Origin: Sordaria brevicollis
Taxonomy: Eukaryota; Ascomycota; Sordariomycetes; Sordariales; Sordariaceae
Reading direction: 5' to 3'
Length of the DNA: 64,000 nucleotides
Assembly (NCBI GenBank): GCA_033439795.1
Contig: JAUTDP010000005.1
Coordinates: forward strand, 1,765,001 to 1,829,000
The translations under genes and the position numbers were made by a program. Positions 24,046-35,626 of the stretch are shown in pieces (the stretch's first letter is position 1; each line of letters starts with the position of its first letter). Below the pieces are notes generated by a model. It made no database searches. It saw only the letters and a program-made list of their open reading frames with translations, and was not told the DNA's origin.

Positions 24046-27000
24046 ATGGGCGACGCTAACCCCGCCGACCCGCCCGTCTATCCGGGTTTCGGCCAGGATC
24101 TGCCGGACCCTCTCCGATTTCCGAATACCAGATTGCGACATTCGCGATCAGCTTCCATCTCGACATGGACAACCACATCCGGCGGTCACTCCCACACGAA
24201 CTCGCAGCACCTCAATAATCCACGCGAGCCTGAACAATGTCGTATCTGCAGAGGCGAAGCTACTCCCGACGACCCCTTGTACCACCCGTGCAAGTGTAGC
24301 GGAAGCATCAAATGGGTCCATCAGGAATGTCTGATGCAATGGCTGGCCCAGACCCAGAGGAAACACTGCGAGTTGTGCAAGACACCTTTTCGCTTCACGA
24401 AACTCTACGATCCAGACATGCCCAGGACAGTACCGGCTCACATCTTTGTCGGTCATATGTTCAAATACTCAGTCCGGAAGCTCCTCGTCTGGGCAAGGGC
24501 CGCCCTCGTCGTTAGTGTCTGGCTTGGGTGGCTCCCGTACTTCATGCGCTCGGTATGGGCCATGTTGTTCTGGATATGTGAGGAAGGCTGGGGAGGGCCG
24601 GCTCTGTTTACAAAGGGTCCAAATTCATCATCAAACGGCTTCTCGGTCACGGCATATAGCACCACTGTATGCCCAGCTAGTCCGCTCTTTGTTGCCAACA
24701 CCTCTCCGGCCAGCATCGGAGAGATATTAGGACGCCTGCCTCTCAACTCGACACAGTTCGTTAACAGCCTTACTGGTACCAATTCTGGCGCTGGCTCATC
24801 TTTTCTGTCGGTCGTACTCCGAATCATATTTGGCTCAGGCGGGATCGTGGATAGGACTCCTCCGCCCCTCAAGGAAATTCCCAGCCATCTCTCCAACAAC
24901 GTCACGGCCACCTTGTTCATCGATCAAGCCGGAGCTTATGGAAACGTGTCTTACCCACCTTCACTACTCAGCGAGGTTGGCTTCCTGAAAAACCTGACTC
25001 GGAACCCTACCGTCAACAACAACATCATTGCTGTTCTCGAAGGCCAAATCATCACCGTCCTCGTCGTCGTCTGTTTCATCTTGATCATTCTTGTTAGGGA
25101 TTACGTTGTTCAACAGCAACCGGAAATCAACGAGCGTGCTGCTTTTGCCAACCTTCAGAATGTGCAGCCGCAAGTCGTCCAGGTCAACGTCCCTGCTGAA
25201 CCTGCCATGAACGGCGATATTCGCGCTCGTAACGGAGAAGCAAATGAAGGCGCTGACGATGACCGTGCCTGGCCTATGCCCCACCGTGACCCAAGCCCCC
25301 CCGCCAATCCTTATGCAGCTGACCTGGAGAGAGGACTCGAAGAAACGGATCCATCGACCATCGATGAATTTCTCAACCTTTATAGGGAAGCCGGCGGAAA
25401 TCCCGATAGAATCATGGAGATCGCTCAGGAACGTGGCTTGGAGGAGAGACTGGCGTACTGGATTGCTCTCACCAGGACCATGAAGGAGCGGTCTGCCCGA
25501 GAGCGAGAGCAGCGCCTTGCTCAACTGCAGGACAACAATGAAGCCGACATCAACCCTACCGAGGCTGAATCCAGCACTGCCGCAGAAGCCAGGCTGCCAG
25601 ATCATGATACGGAGATGGACACCACACCTGCGGCCCCACAACTGGATCCGTTTGACGACTGGAATTATGCTGTGGAAGAAGATGATCATCAGGGCGATGA
25701 GACCGGAGAGAGTTCCAGGGACAAGGGCAAGGGCGTTGCGACTGATGATTCTGACGCGGAGTTGGAGGCTCAGATTGTTGCTTCTACTTTGCGGCCGCGC
25801 TCCAATACAGATGGGCCTGAGATCAGAATGCATACCAATCCTCTCGGTAGCAACAGCTGGTCGTTCAATGACTTGCCGGAGGACGTCCCAAACAGTCCGT
25901 CAAAGGAAGAAGGACCTTCTCAGCTTATCTTGACGCCTCCGGATCTCAACAACGACAGTTATTCTTCGAATACCGAGGTAGAGCCTTTGCTCGCTTCTAT
26001 GGCTGCCCAAGAGGAATCCGAGGACTTCCGGGAGGATCGCAGGGATGATATTTGGGATTTTGCTGTCGATATCCGTGAACACCTCGGGCATCATACGGAA
26101 GGAGAGCCTTCGGGAGCCAACCACGCCACAGAGCATCAACCAGAAACACAGGATTTGGCAGATACAGTCTGGAATGTCCTTGATGATAGCACGGCTGAGA
26201 GTCCCACACCACCTCCTCAACCTCGTGGACTCGTCCCTAGAGTGGCCGAGTTCATGTGGCAAGGCGTCGAGGCAGACCAAGCGCAACAGGATGCCATTGA
26301 AATCATTGCCGATGCTGTCATTAGACGAGTCAACGAACAGAACATGGAAGTCCGCGATGATGATGTACTTCAAAACGACGACGACTTCAACGAGGATGAC
26401 GATGACGCAGCCGCAGCCGCAATTGGCCTAGAGCAAGACGCCATTGACGACGCTGAAGACCTTGAGGGTGTCCTGGAGCTTCTGGGCATGCGCGGGCCTT
26501 TGGCGGGCTTGTTCCAAAACGCCATCTTCTGCGTCCTGCTCGTGTCAGCTACCATCTTCCTTGGGCTGTTTGTCCCATACAACATTGGCCGCTACGCGCT
26601 GTGGTTCATCGCGAAGCCTATGCGCCCAGTCTGGATTCTTTACAGCATCTGCAGGTTTATCCAGGACATGGTTGTTATCGCCTTTGGTCTTGTCTCTCAT
26701 GCGCTCTCTATGATCCACCCCAGTCTAGGCCTGGGTGGTGTTGCCCGTCTGGTTACGAAGCTTCTATTCGGTAGCCGTTACGCGGCAGCCATGCTTGACC
26801 CGCACGACGAAATGACCAATGCCGCCAAGCGAGTTGGACATACTGTGATCAACGAACTCGGTCGCGTGTCCATGTCGGAGATTCACACTTTTTCTGCTGT
26901 CAGCCACGAAGCACTATTGTCTGTCAAGGGCCAGATCTTTTCCGGCTTCGCTGCCCTGGGGTCTGCTCTTGTCTTTATCTTTGGTGGTGACTACTCTACC

Positions 27001-29403
27001 AAGGTCCCGTTGGTGTTTTATGCAGCCGGTAGTGCGACTACATTTGCCTTAAACGCCCTCAAGGCTCTGCCATCGACTTTGTTGAAGCCTAACTTGGTCA
27101 TCAACGTCAGCATCCCTGATGCAAGCCGTACTCTCGATCCGGCGTTGGCATACTGGAATGGTACTGACCGATTCTGGGCAATCCTTGCCGGCTACCTTAC
27201 GCTCTACGTGGCGGCAGTTTTGTACCTGCGCCATGGCGGACCTATCTCGTCTAGCCAGACAGGGCAAGAATGGGAGGCGGCTCTAATTGATGCGCTCAAC
27301 CAGGCAAGCGGCGTGATGAAGGTCATCCTGATCATTGGTATCGAGATGCTCGTCTTTCCACTTTACTGCGGCATGCTTCTGGACATCGCACTCTTACCAT
27401 TGTTTGAGAACGCCACTCTCATGTCACGATTACAGTTCACGCTCAACTTCCCCATCACGTCGATCTTTGTCCATTGGTTCGTGGGCACGGCGTACATGTT
27501 CCACTTTGCCCTGTTCGTCTCCATGTGCCGCAAGATTATGCGTCGTGGGGTACTCTACTTCATCCGCGATCCCGACGACCCCGAATTTCACCCGGTCCGC
27601 GACGTTCTGGAGCGCAATGTCACGACCCAGCTGCGCAAGATTGCCTTCTCTGCTCTCGTCTACGGTGCTCTTGTCATAATCTGCCTCGGCGCTGTGGTCT
27701 GGGGCTTGGCATTCTCTCTGCCCAACGTCCTGCCAATCCACTACTCGTCTAACGAGCCGGTGCTAGAGTTCCCGCTTGATCTTCTGTTCTACAACTTCTT
27801 GATGCCCTTGGCGGTCAAGTTTTTCAAGCCTGGTGATGGACTACATGCTATGTACACGTGGTGGTTCCGCACTTGCGGTCGTTGCTTGCGGATTACTTGG
27901 TTCTTGTTTGGGGAGCGCAAGGCGGATGAAGAGGGCCGTTTGCGCATGATTGAGAGAGGCACCAACAACCAAGCATCATGGTGGCAGGCGATGTTCCTGC
28001 AGTTGGATGAGTCCAATGGGCTTGTTAAACCGTGGAAGCCCAAGTTCGTGGCCGACCCCACCAAGGCTGAGACCTCCGAATCTGAACCTGAATCACCCAA
28101 CATCAGGGGGTATGTGCCTTCTGAGTCTGAGTCCAGGGAATTGTCGCCAGAAGAAGGCTTCAAGGATTACTTGGTGAACACCAAGCAACTCATTCCCGAT
28201 GGCCGTTTCGTCCGCGCTCCAGCTTCCGACCAAGTCAAGATTCCCAAGGGCAGGACGGTATTCCTCGAGGTGTCTGAGAAGAACGAGCGATTGGACGGCA
28301 AGCCCGACGTCCCTGAGACCGATCTCTACTCGACAACCCAGTACCGTCTGGTCTACGTTCCACCGCACTTCCGAGTCCGCATCTTCTTTTTCATTCTCCT
28401 CATCTGGCTGTTTGCCGCCGCTACGGGCGTCGGTATCACTATTATCCCCTTGGTCTTTGGTCGCTGGATGTTCCAGCTCTTGATCCCTGAAGGTGTGAGG
28501 ACGAACGACATTTACGCCTTTGGCATCGGCATCCACGTTCTGGGGTCCATCGTCTACGCACTCATCAACATCCGCTCCCTTTCTCAGTCCTTCAAGGTTC
28601 GTCTCGCCGGGGTCATCGTCTCAGTCTTTAACAATGGCGCCGTCCGCCGCGGCCTGGCAGTCATCACCCGCATCGCCAAGATTATTTACTCCTACTTCTT
28701 CTTGTTGGTGGTCTTCCCGCTTATGATCGCCTCCGTCGCCGAGCTCTACGTCATGATGCCGCTGCACGAATTCATGTACAGCGTCCCGATTGCTCAAGAT
28801 ATCAAGCAAGTCACTATCGAACAGGCCGCTGCTCTTAACCCGAGACATACCATTCGCGTCATGCAGTCCTGGACCATCGGGCTGCTGTACCTGAAGCTTT
28901 CGGTGAGGGGAATCAACACCTGGTTCAGCGGTAGTCGTCTGGCCCTCGCCACCAAGGCCGTTTTGCGCAGAGGGTGGTTCAACCCCAACGCCGGCGTTCT
29001 CACCCGCGCCTTTGTGATTCCCGCTATCCTTCTGTTCACAGTCGCCATGGCCGTCCCCACTCTCTTCGCCAAGTTCATGATCTCATGGAGTCTAGCAGAA
29101 ACTCTCACCTTGCGTCACCCTCAAGCCATTGTCGACGGAGTCATTGACCAGACTCTCTACGACGCCTATGTCGTGCTCATCTACCGCCGCAGCTTCCCGT
29201 TGACAGCGCTGTTGGTGCTGGCCGTTGCGGCCGGTTGGGGGCTGAATGGTGTATTCCAGAGTTGGAAGATGAGGATCAGGGACGAGGCGTATTTGATTGG
29301 CGAGAGGTTGCAGAATTATGGGGGCGGGACGCCGCAGAGGGGGACAATTGGACGGGGAGCGGGGAGGGGGTGGAGGGCTGGGATTGCTGTTGATGGACGG
29401 TGA
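24046..29403 (+). CDS. ssm4: ER membrane RING-CH ubiquitin ligase, Doa10/Ssm4 (MARCH6) family
   Basis: One intronless ORF of 1785 residues with a strong start context (ccaccATGGGC). The RING-CH zinc finger is complete near the N-terminus: C65, C68, C82, C84, H92, C95, C108 and C111, with the signature HPCKCSGSIKWVHQECLMQW. Many hydrophobic helices follow, in two groups separated by an acidic, disordered loop (about 390-800), and a conserved central multi-helix region. In yeast and mammals this ligase sits in the ER and inner nuclear membrane and, with Ubc6 and Ubc7, ubiquitinates misfolded membrane proteins and proteins with Ac/N or C-terminal degrons for proteasomal degradation. It is longer than the yeast protein (about 1319 residues), mainly through the acidic loop. 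The symbol follows the yeast orthologue. Confidence 0.95.
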   Translation: MGDANPADPPVYPGFGQDLPDPLRFPNTRLRHSRSASISTWTTTSGGHSHTNSQHLNNPREPEQCRICRGEATPDDPLYHPCKCSGSIKWVHQECLMQWLAQTQRKHCELCKTPFRFTKLYDPDMPRTVPAHIFVGHMFKYSVRKLLVWARAALVVSVWLGWLPYFMRSVWAMLFWICEEGWGGPALFTKGPNSSSNGFSVTAYSTTVCPASPLFVANTSPASIGEILGRLPLNSTQFVNSLTGTNSGAGSSFLSVVLRIIFGSGGIVDRTPPPLKEIPSHLSNNVTATLFIDQAGAYGNVSYPPSLLSEVGFLKNLTRNPTVNNNIIAVLEGQIITVLVVVCFILIILVRDYVVQQQPEINERAAFANLQNVQPQVVQVNVPAEPAMNGDIRARNGEANEGADDDRAWPMPHRDPSPPANPYAADLERGLEETDPSTIDEFLNLYREAGGNPDRIMEIAQERGLEERLAYWIALTRTMKERSAREREQRLAQLQDNNEADINPTEAESSTAAEARLPDHDTEMDTTPAAPQLDPFDDWNYAVEEDDHQGDETGESSRDKGKGVATDDSDAELEAQIVASTLRPRSNTDGPEIRMHTNPLGSNSWSFNDLPEDVPNSPSKEEGPSQLILTPPDLNNDSYSSNTEVEPLLASMAAQEESEDFREDRRDDIWDFAVDIREHLGHHTEGEPSGANHATEHQPETQDLADTVWNVLDDSTAESPTPPPQPRGLVPRVAEFMWQGVEADQAQQDAIEIIADAVIRRVNEQNMEVRDDDVLQNDDDFNEDDDDAAAAAIGLEQDAIDDAEDLEGVLELLGMRGPLAGLFQNAIFCVLLVSATIFLGLFVPYNIGRYALWFIAKPMRPVWILYSICRFIQDMVVIAFGLVSHALSMIHPSLGLGGVARLVTKLLFGSRYAAAMLDPHDEMTNAAKRVGHTVINELGRVSMSEIHTFSAVSHEALLSVKGQIFSGFAALGSALVFIFGGDYSTKVPLVFYAAGSATTFALNALKALPSTLLKPNLVINVSIPDASRTLDPALAYWNGTDRFWAILAGYLTLYVAAVLYLRHGGPISSSQTGQEWEAALIDALNQASGVMKVILIIGIEMLVFPLYCGMLLDIALLPLFENATLMSRLQFTLNFPITSIFVHWFVGTAYMFHFALFVSMCRKIMRRGVLYFIRDPDDPEFHPVRDVLERNVTTQLRKIAFSALVYGALVIICLGAVVWGLAFSLPNVLPIHYSSNEPVLEFPLDLLFYNFLMPLAVKFFKPGDGLHAMYTWWFRTCGRCLRITWFLFGERKADEEGRLRMIERGTNNQASWWQAMFLQLDESNGLVKPWKPKFVADPTKAETSESEPESPNIRGYVPSESESRELSPEEGFKDYLVNTKQLIPDGRFVRAPASDQVKIPKGRTVFLEVSEKNERLDGKPDVPETDLYSTTQYRLVYVPPHFRVRIFFFILLIWLFAAATGVGITIIPLVFGRWMFQLLIPEGVRTNDIYAFGIGIHVLGSIVYALINIRSLSQSFKVRLAGVIVSVFNNGAVRRGLAVITRIAKIIYSYFFLLVVFPLMIASVAELYVMMPLHEFMYSVPIAQDIKQVTIEQAAALNPRHTIRVMQSWTIGLLYLKLSVRGINTWFSGSRLALATKAVLRRGWFNPNAGVLTRAFVIPAILLFTVAMAVPTLFAKFMISWSLAETLTLRHPQAIVDGVIDQTLYDAYVVLIYRRSFPLTALLVLAVAAGWGLNGVFQSWKMRIRDEAYLIGERLQNYGGGTPQRGTIGRGAGRGWRAGIAVDGR

Positions 29404-29960
29404 TTGTGCATGATGCCCGATGAGAGGATGATAGAAGCCCAGGGAAGAGAATGGGATTGTGGAAGAGAGGAGGAATAGCATAATCGTGAATAGGAAATGG
29501 GGAGAAGGAAGGAAGTGATGGAATGATACCAAACTGTTGTATATGTTATGTTAGAGTATGAATAGCGCAGCATAAGAGATATTTATTACTTGCAGTCTGC
29601 TTTGCTAGACACTCGCGTTGGCTTGGTGCAATTTTTTTTTTTTACTTCAGCTATTATTGTTATTGTAAGTACTGGTTTCATCCACACCCAAAGCAAGAAG
29701 CGATTGTGATAAGAAGTTCTGTAGTCCATTCTCGGAGTCTCAAGTCTAACATCTAAGTGTAGTGTTCATCATGGTATTATCAAGCCATACAAAATGTGTG
29801 TGTTGTAACAGAACAACAAGTCCAGCTCGAAGTCCAAAGAATGTCAAAAAGCCACCAATCCATCGCTATCGCCCCTTTTCAACAACAAGCTCGCCTGCCA
29901 AAAATTCTTCAGAAAAAAACAATCCAAGAAGTCAAAACAATACCTCAACCCACCGACACC
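29404..29960. other. convergent intergenic region
   Basis: 3' untranslated regions of the Doa10 gene (+) and the transporter gene (-). Contains a T run near 29632-29643. No gene seen. Confidence 0.6.
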
Positions 29961-31613
29961 TCAGTGATCCTCAACATCCTCATCCCTCCCCGGATAACAA
30001 ATATCCTGCACCACCACCGCCTTAATATGACTCCCCAGCACAAACAAATACGTGCACAGCAAGCAAATACTCATCGCCGTCCCAAACCACAACACCGCCT
30101 CGCTCTTGAACGCGTTTCCAATACTAATCGTCGCCAACGTAAACCCGGTATTAGGGAACACACTAGCCCACCATCCCAAATGGAAATATTTCGGTCTGCT
30201 CGCCAACACCGCAAGGACGCCAATGAAAAACCACCAAAACGCCAGCGCCCAGAGAAAAACGGCGCCGATGACGGCCATGGTCCGGATCATGCCAGCGTCC
30301 ATCAGGCCGTCCATGTCATGGTCGAAATCCTTTGGTAGACCCTGGGCCATGCCTAGGAAGGCGAGGGCGGTGAAAGATGGTGGGCCGACGCACATGAAAA
30401 GGCCAGGGCGATGTTCGCGGCAGGGAAGACCAACGGACATGAGACGGCCGACCATGTGGGCGTACATCATCAGCGCTACTGCCACTCCCAAGCCCTGGCA
30501 GGTCAAACCAGCGCAGACGATGATGATGGCGCGGTGCGCGGGTTGGTAAGGAGAAATAACAGCCGCGATCGTCCCGCTAAGCATGATGGGGAAGATGGGA
30601 AGAATCCAGGTTGGCATCATTGTGTGCAGTCCAAACGACCGCTTCTGGGAGAAGAGGAAGGAGTACTGCCCGACGGCGACGGCGGTGGCTAATACCACGT
30701 AAATCCAAAAGGCGATGTGCAAAACCCAGACGAGGTCCATGGATGGGATGCCGCCTTCGGGGGTGCCGTATTTTTGGGTGGAGGTGATGAGCGTGGCGAT
30801 GGATAGGAAGAAAGTAGGGAAAAAGAAACCCTCGCGGGGGTGGGTGAGGGAGGCTTTGAAGGTTCCCGAGTGAAGCAGGAAGCGGGTAACCATGAGAGAG
30901 GTGAGGAGGACGAAGATGATCAGGTTGATGATGTACACTGCTAGTCCAATCTGGCGTAACCCGGGGAAGGTATGTGGTTGCGCGGCGATGAGAAGCGACA
31001 AACCGCCGGTGGACATGCAGAGGGTGTACCACGCCCAGGTGAAGTGTTTTAGCCGGGAGCGGAGGGGGAGTTTGGGGCGGGAGGGGTCGTAGGGGTCGAG
31101 ATGGCCCTTGTGGTGCTTGGGGGAGGAGTGGCCTTCCTCGACGTCGGTGTCCTCGTCGGAATCGGGAGAGGGGGATTGGCGACCGGAGCCGCCGGTCATG
31201 TGGATGACATGGTTCTGCTTTTCATTGTTGTTGTTGCTGTTGTTGTTCATGCCGGGGTTAAGGGCCAACTGGGAGGAAGCAGCGGAGGGGTTGAGAGAAA
31301 AGTCTCCGCCGAGATAGTCGACGACGGGGCCGGTCTGGCGGCCTTCTTTGATGTAGCCGTCGCCGGGGGTGGTGCCGGCCCAAGTACCGGAGGTGCGGTT
31401 GGAGACGGAGGGGTCGTTGAGGTCGCCGGTTACGCAGGTGGCGGAGGAGGATTGCCGGGAGTGGGAAGCCAAAAAGGCTGGGTCTTGTTGGCTTGGGCTG
31501 AGGGACTGTTGAGTCTGCTCGTCGTGGTCATGGATGATGACGTGTGCTCCTGCCTGTACAGGAGGCATGGGACCGGGCTGGTTGGTGCCCATGGTTGGTG
31601 ATGATGGGTTCAT
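29961..31613 (-). CDS. TDT-family malate/C4-dicarboxylate transporter (Mae1-like)
   Basis: A single exon encodes 550 residues. The first about 180 residues are hydrophilic, rich in Gln, Asn and Ser, and hold an acidic patch (SPDSDEDTDVEEG). The rest has about ten membrane segments. The first reads LKHFTWAWYTLCMSTGG, the hallmark of the fungal malate uptake branch of the tellurite-resistance/dicarboxylate transporter family; later conserved parts include HPREGFFFPTFFLSIATL and GPPSFTALAFLGMAQGLP. Characterised relatives (yeast Mae1) move malate or other C4 acids across the plasma membrane, while the sulfite pump Ssu1 belongs to a sister branch with a different first helix. The substrate here is inferred. 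The long N-terminal extension is probably cytosolic and may be regulatory. Confidence 0.88.
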   Translation of the reverse strand: MNPSSPTMGTNQPGPMPPVQAGAHVIIHDHDEQTQQSLSPSQQDPAFLASHSRQSSSATCVTGDLNDPSVSNRTSGTWAGTTPGDGYIKEGRQTGPVVDYLGGDFSLNPSAASSQLALNPGMNNNSNNNNEKQNHVIHMTGGSGRQSPSPDSDEDTDVEEGHSSPKHHKGHLDPYDPSRPKLPLRSRLKHFTWAWYTLCMSTGGLSLLIAAQPHTFPGLRQIGLAVYIINLIIFVLLTSLMVTRFLLHSGTFKASLTHPREGFFFPTFFLSIATLITSTQKYGTPEGGIPSMDLVWVLHIAFWIYVVLATAVAVGQYSFLFSQKRSFGLHTMMPTWILPIFPIMLSGTIAAVISPYQPAHRAIIIVCAGLTCQGLGVAVALMMYAHMVGRLMSVGLPCREHRPGLFMCVGPPSFTALAFLGMAQGLPKDFDHDMDGLMDAGMIRTMAVIGAVFLWALAFWWFFIGVLAVLASRPKYFHLGWWASVFPNTGFTLATISIGNAFKSEAVLWFGTAMSICLLCTYLFVLGSHIKAVVVQDICYPGRDEDVEDH

Positions 31614-34463
31614 CTCTGGGTGTTCGTCTGTTGTTGCTGTGTTGCTGGACGGAAGATTCCTAGCGGACGATGTTGATGTTGGGAACTTTCTGGGGAAAGA
31701 AGGTTGTTTCGATTCGAGATCCGATGTGAGATTCGATTCGAGATGGAAGAGTCGGGGTTCAAGCGAGATACGGCTGATGACAAGTCTTCAGGTCAAGCCG
31801 GTGTCCTGGAGATCAACTGGATTGTCTTGGAAACCGAAGGAGAAACGAGAGTGGCAGCCAAAACAAAAAGGCAGCATGTGATGGTCCTTGATCCGGGAAG
31901 GTTGTTTCCCGGGGATTTGATCGATCAAGCCGGCCTGCTTTAGTGCTGGCTGGTGATGGTGTTGATAATGTCGATGGAAATGTTGGAAGAAGCCGAAACG
32001 AGGGCGACGAAATACTTTTGATGGTGGCTGTCGGTTGCTTGAAGCATGGGATGGAGTATGGACAGATGGAGACCGGAGATGAAACTCTCCTGGTTCTTAA
32101 AGCTGTAGTGAAGCTTGATGATGAAGATGGGGAACAACAAAAATGTCAGAGAACCGAGCGCGTGGACTAACCTACTTTTAACTTTCTCCAGACGCAAGGA
32201 ACCAGGGCAGTTCCATGACTTACATCGTGCTTGTTCTGTTCTCCAAGTACAGACACTTGGACTACACACCCCCTCTCTGCTCCATCACGCACATACGCAC
32301 CGCACACAAGGTGGTCCCTGATCCCGAGTTTCTGAAAGTACATACACCCCCCGATATCCACCGGGATTCGCAATTCTTTCCACTTCACAACTTGTCGCCC
32401 AAACGTTTCAAACTGGGATGTGTAGATCTATATCTGCCAAGGGGTCCACGATGTCCACTACGAAGGCTATTGAGGCTCTCGATGCTCGCCAGAAGTCTGG
32501 GCAAGTATACGTAGTTCCTTGACAGTATTGGCAAGATGGAGCATCATAGGGTTGATGTTCGAATTGCAGGGCAAGGGGGGGCGAGACATGCTGAAAGTTG
32601 GGCTCCATGATCCACATTCTTGGTGTTGCTCACAATGGGCGTTGGGGGTCAAGCGAGAATTACACGAAATGGTGGTTGTGTCTGGGCATCATCCATCATC
32701 CATGGCAAGTCTATTCCGGGCCCAGACCGCCTCCGTTAGTGCTGTCCTTGGCAAAGATTGGCTTTCGTGATCCTAGCCATGGTTTTGAGTTGTTTGGGAT
32801 CGTTGTTGAGGAAAATCGTAGTTTCTGAAACTGACTCCCTTTTTTCTATGCTTTTCTTTACTGACAGTGACTTGACTCGCTCTGATACTGAAGGGGGTCT
32901 CGAGATGCGAGTACGAACTGATGGAGATAGTTGGAGAAAGTCTAGAAGTTGGAGAATCGTCGGACACTGCCTCCGTTCGTCATGCTCCGCGATTCTGGTA
33001 CAAAATTCATCTGACTGCACGAAGTCAATGATGTTCTGCACCGCCCATGAGAGGCTTCGTAAAAAGGACATGTGCCAAGAAGGGATTTGTTGATGATGTT
33101 CTTCGGATGAGGTGCCCAGAAGATATCGGCACTTGTCTGCAGGGAATATGCACTGCTGGGCCCCCTGTTTCTATCTGAAGATCACGCTTAGGGGGCGGCA
33201 AGGGGGCTTGTCTCCCGGATCCCAGTGATCCACCTTATAAGATCTGCGGTATCTATTCTGAGAGAGATGGTCGCTCGCCCAAAAGGAGAGGGGAATTGCT
33301 CGTTGTGATCTTTTTGGGAGTGTCGATTCGCCGAAAAGGATTTTGCTTGAGAGACAGAAAAGAGAAAAGGCTGTGTTTCGCACATCATGGCCACCTCGTG
33401 CATGGCTTACAAAACCGTCCGAACTACCAAACACAGCATCGTGGATGATGCCGGTCAAGACATCACCATCTCAAAACACCATCACCCCCAACCGGAGCAC
33501 CTTGATGGCCTCTGGCGACAGTAACCTTCATACATAGACATCGGACCTTTTACGGTGAGTCCCAATCCATGACGGCGTTTAAATGTGACCTTTCTTCCTT
33601 GTCTATCTGTCCAGACAATGCCTCCGGACTCCATACCGACTGGACGGAAGCTGTTGACTTGACAATGCCGTCTTTCTTGGACTGGGTTCTTGTTTCTTGG
33701 CCTGTTCTTGGCTTGTCTGAGATGCTGCAGATGGTGTTGCAGTCAGTTGAGGCTCAGCGGAAGGGGCTTGAAGGGATGTTCACGGTGTGGAAGGTGAGGA
33801 AAGATAACGTGGTGGCAGTAGTATCAAGAAAAGGACATGGAGGACGTTAAGGAGAGTCGTCAACGCCAAGTAGCCAAGTAAAAAGCCAAGTCAAGCCACC
33901 CGCCCACTGACATCTCCGACTTGGCTGCCCTGAAGGGTACGCCAAAGAGGATCTAAAAACGCCCCAAAAGAAGCCTAAAAGTGCGGCAATGCAATGGCGA
34001 TCACCGCCTATCCGAAAGCAGTTCCCAGTCATTTCAGGCTTTCCGCCCACGCCCAGGATTATTTTGACAGGTATTGATGGATCCCGCCGATTTCAGGGGT
34101 CAAGATAACTGAGATTGCGATGGTGGATGTTACCCATGTGCCGGAAATTTCCATTGACATTGGGTTTTGATATGGTATGGTAGTATGGATATGTTTTTCA
34201 TTAGGAACGTGCCTGACAATCACAGTCGCTGATGAAGGATGCAGCATGGTGAGAAAGGAGGACAGAAGCACGTTGTGTTCCAAGTGGCATTGGATTGGAC
34301 ATCAACTCCAGGAACAAAAACAAACCCCCCTTTTCCATCTCAGACAGATCTTCAACACCAAAACAAGGGGAAAGACAAAAAGTCTGAAATGGACCCCCGA
34401 CGTTCATCCTCGCCGCTAGAATCGATGGCCATTGATCGCTGGCAGCAACAGTAAGCCAGTAAC

Positions 34464-34506
34464 AACTCCATCAACTCCATCAACTCCATCAACTCCATCA
34501 ACTCCA
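34464..34506. repeat. 9-bp minisatellite (AACTCCATC)n
   Basis: Four perfect copies of AACTCCATC and a partial fifth. The period is a multiple of three, but no supported gene covers it. Confidence 0.9.
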
Positions 34507-35580
34507 GTGTTTTTCTCCTGTCTCCAGCAAGTCATCCTCACCTTTCCCTTTCTCCAGGGACTCCAGTTCTCCTCCTCCTTCTGAAACGGCCTCCATCGAC
34601 TCCATCCTCTCCCGCACAGCAATCGCAAGTGGACTTGCAAAATAGACCGCGATGGACCAGAGTGGACTGGTGATGGACAAACACAGCCTTGAGAGCGGAG
34701 GAGATGCAGCAGGAGACGATAGAGCGCTACACTGCCCAGCCAGTGGATTAGCACTAACAGCTCCAGCACATCCAGTGGCACTAGCAGGCACTACCACATC
34801 TAGCTGCAAGCGACCGCAGATCGTGTTAGTGCACGATGACAGCATGACAGCTGTTAAACCTCCACCACCACGCGCGTCCATCATCCACAGCCATCCAGAC
34901 CATTTGATCTTCACCACACTCTCCAAGACTCACCAATTCTCCATTTCTCTCTCCAGCTCGCCAAGTTTTGAACACAAATCCTTCACATCCTCATACGACT
35001 AGTCGTCATCGGAGTCGATCACGCAAGAGAGATGAAATCTTGTTATCAAAAGTTCCACGCCTGAATACGCCTCGATTGTCAATTGTCGATTATCAGCCCA
35101 GTCCAATAACTCCATTCAGCCGCTCAAATGCCCAGATCACAAGCCTCAATTGGCACATTTGACAGATTCCACTTCTTTGGTAGATCGAAAACGTTTGACA
35201 GGTGAAGATCTCTTGTCCTACTCTGCTTGCCCGTTGGAAATACCTGTACCGTATACCCATCTTGCAGTGTCTAAGCCGTTGATATCTCGCCGTTGGCATC
35301 TTGCCGCTGGAGTCATCCTGCATTTTACCTTATCCACCAGCAAGTTAATCAGATCCGGATGCCAAACAAACAAACATAATCATCATCGCGCAAAGTCCAT
35401 CAAACAACCTCCCGGTAGACATCAGGGCAAAGTACCAACAGAAGTGTGAGATAACCCCCACGTGCTTTCGGTTGCTTGTCCTATGCACACTACGCTTGCG
35501 GCGTACCTGCTTCCATGGGGCGTCCGCCACGTCCAAACGCTTGCATAATCACCACATCCAACCGCTTGGCAATCTGGCAT

Positions 35581-35626
35581 TGCGATATCCTTGCGATATC
35601 CTTGCGGCATCTTGCGGTATCTTGCG
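35581..35626. repeat. 11-bp degenerate tandem repeat (CTTGCGATATC)
   Basis: Two near-perfect copies of an 11-bp unit followed by two diverged ones. About 80 bp downstream (35706-35736) a second short array repeats GTGAGGGACCCC. Neither lies in a supported gene. Confidence 0.7.

Noticed and set aside
29796..30338. 180-residue plus-strand ORF
   Set aside because: Mostly antisense to the transporter gene 3' end and its untranslated region; no domain.
32736..33071. 111-residue minus-strand ORF
   Set aside because: No recognisable family, an overlapping plus-strand ORF of equal length, and no promoter-like context.
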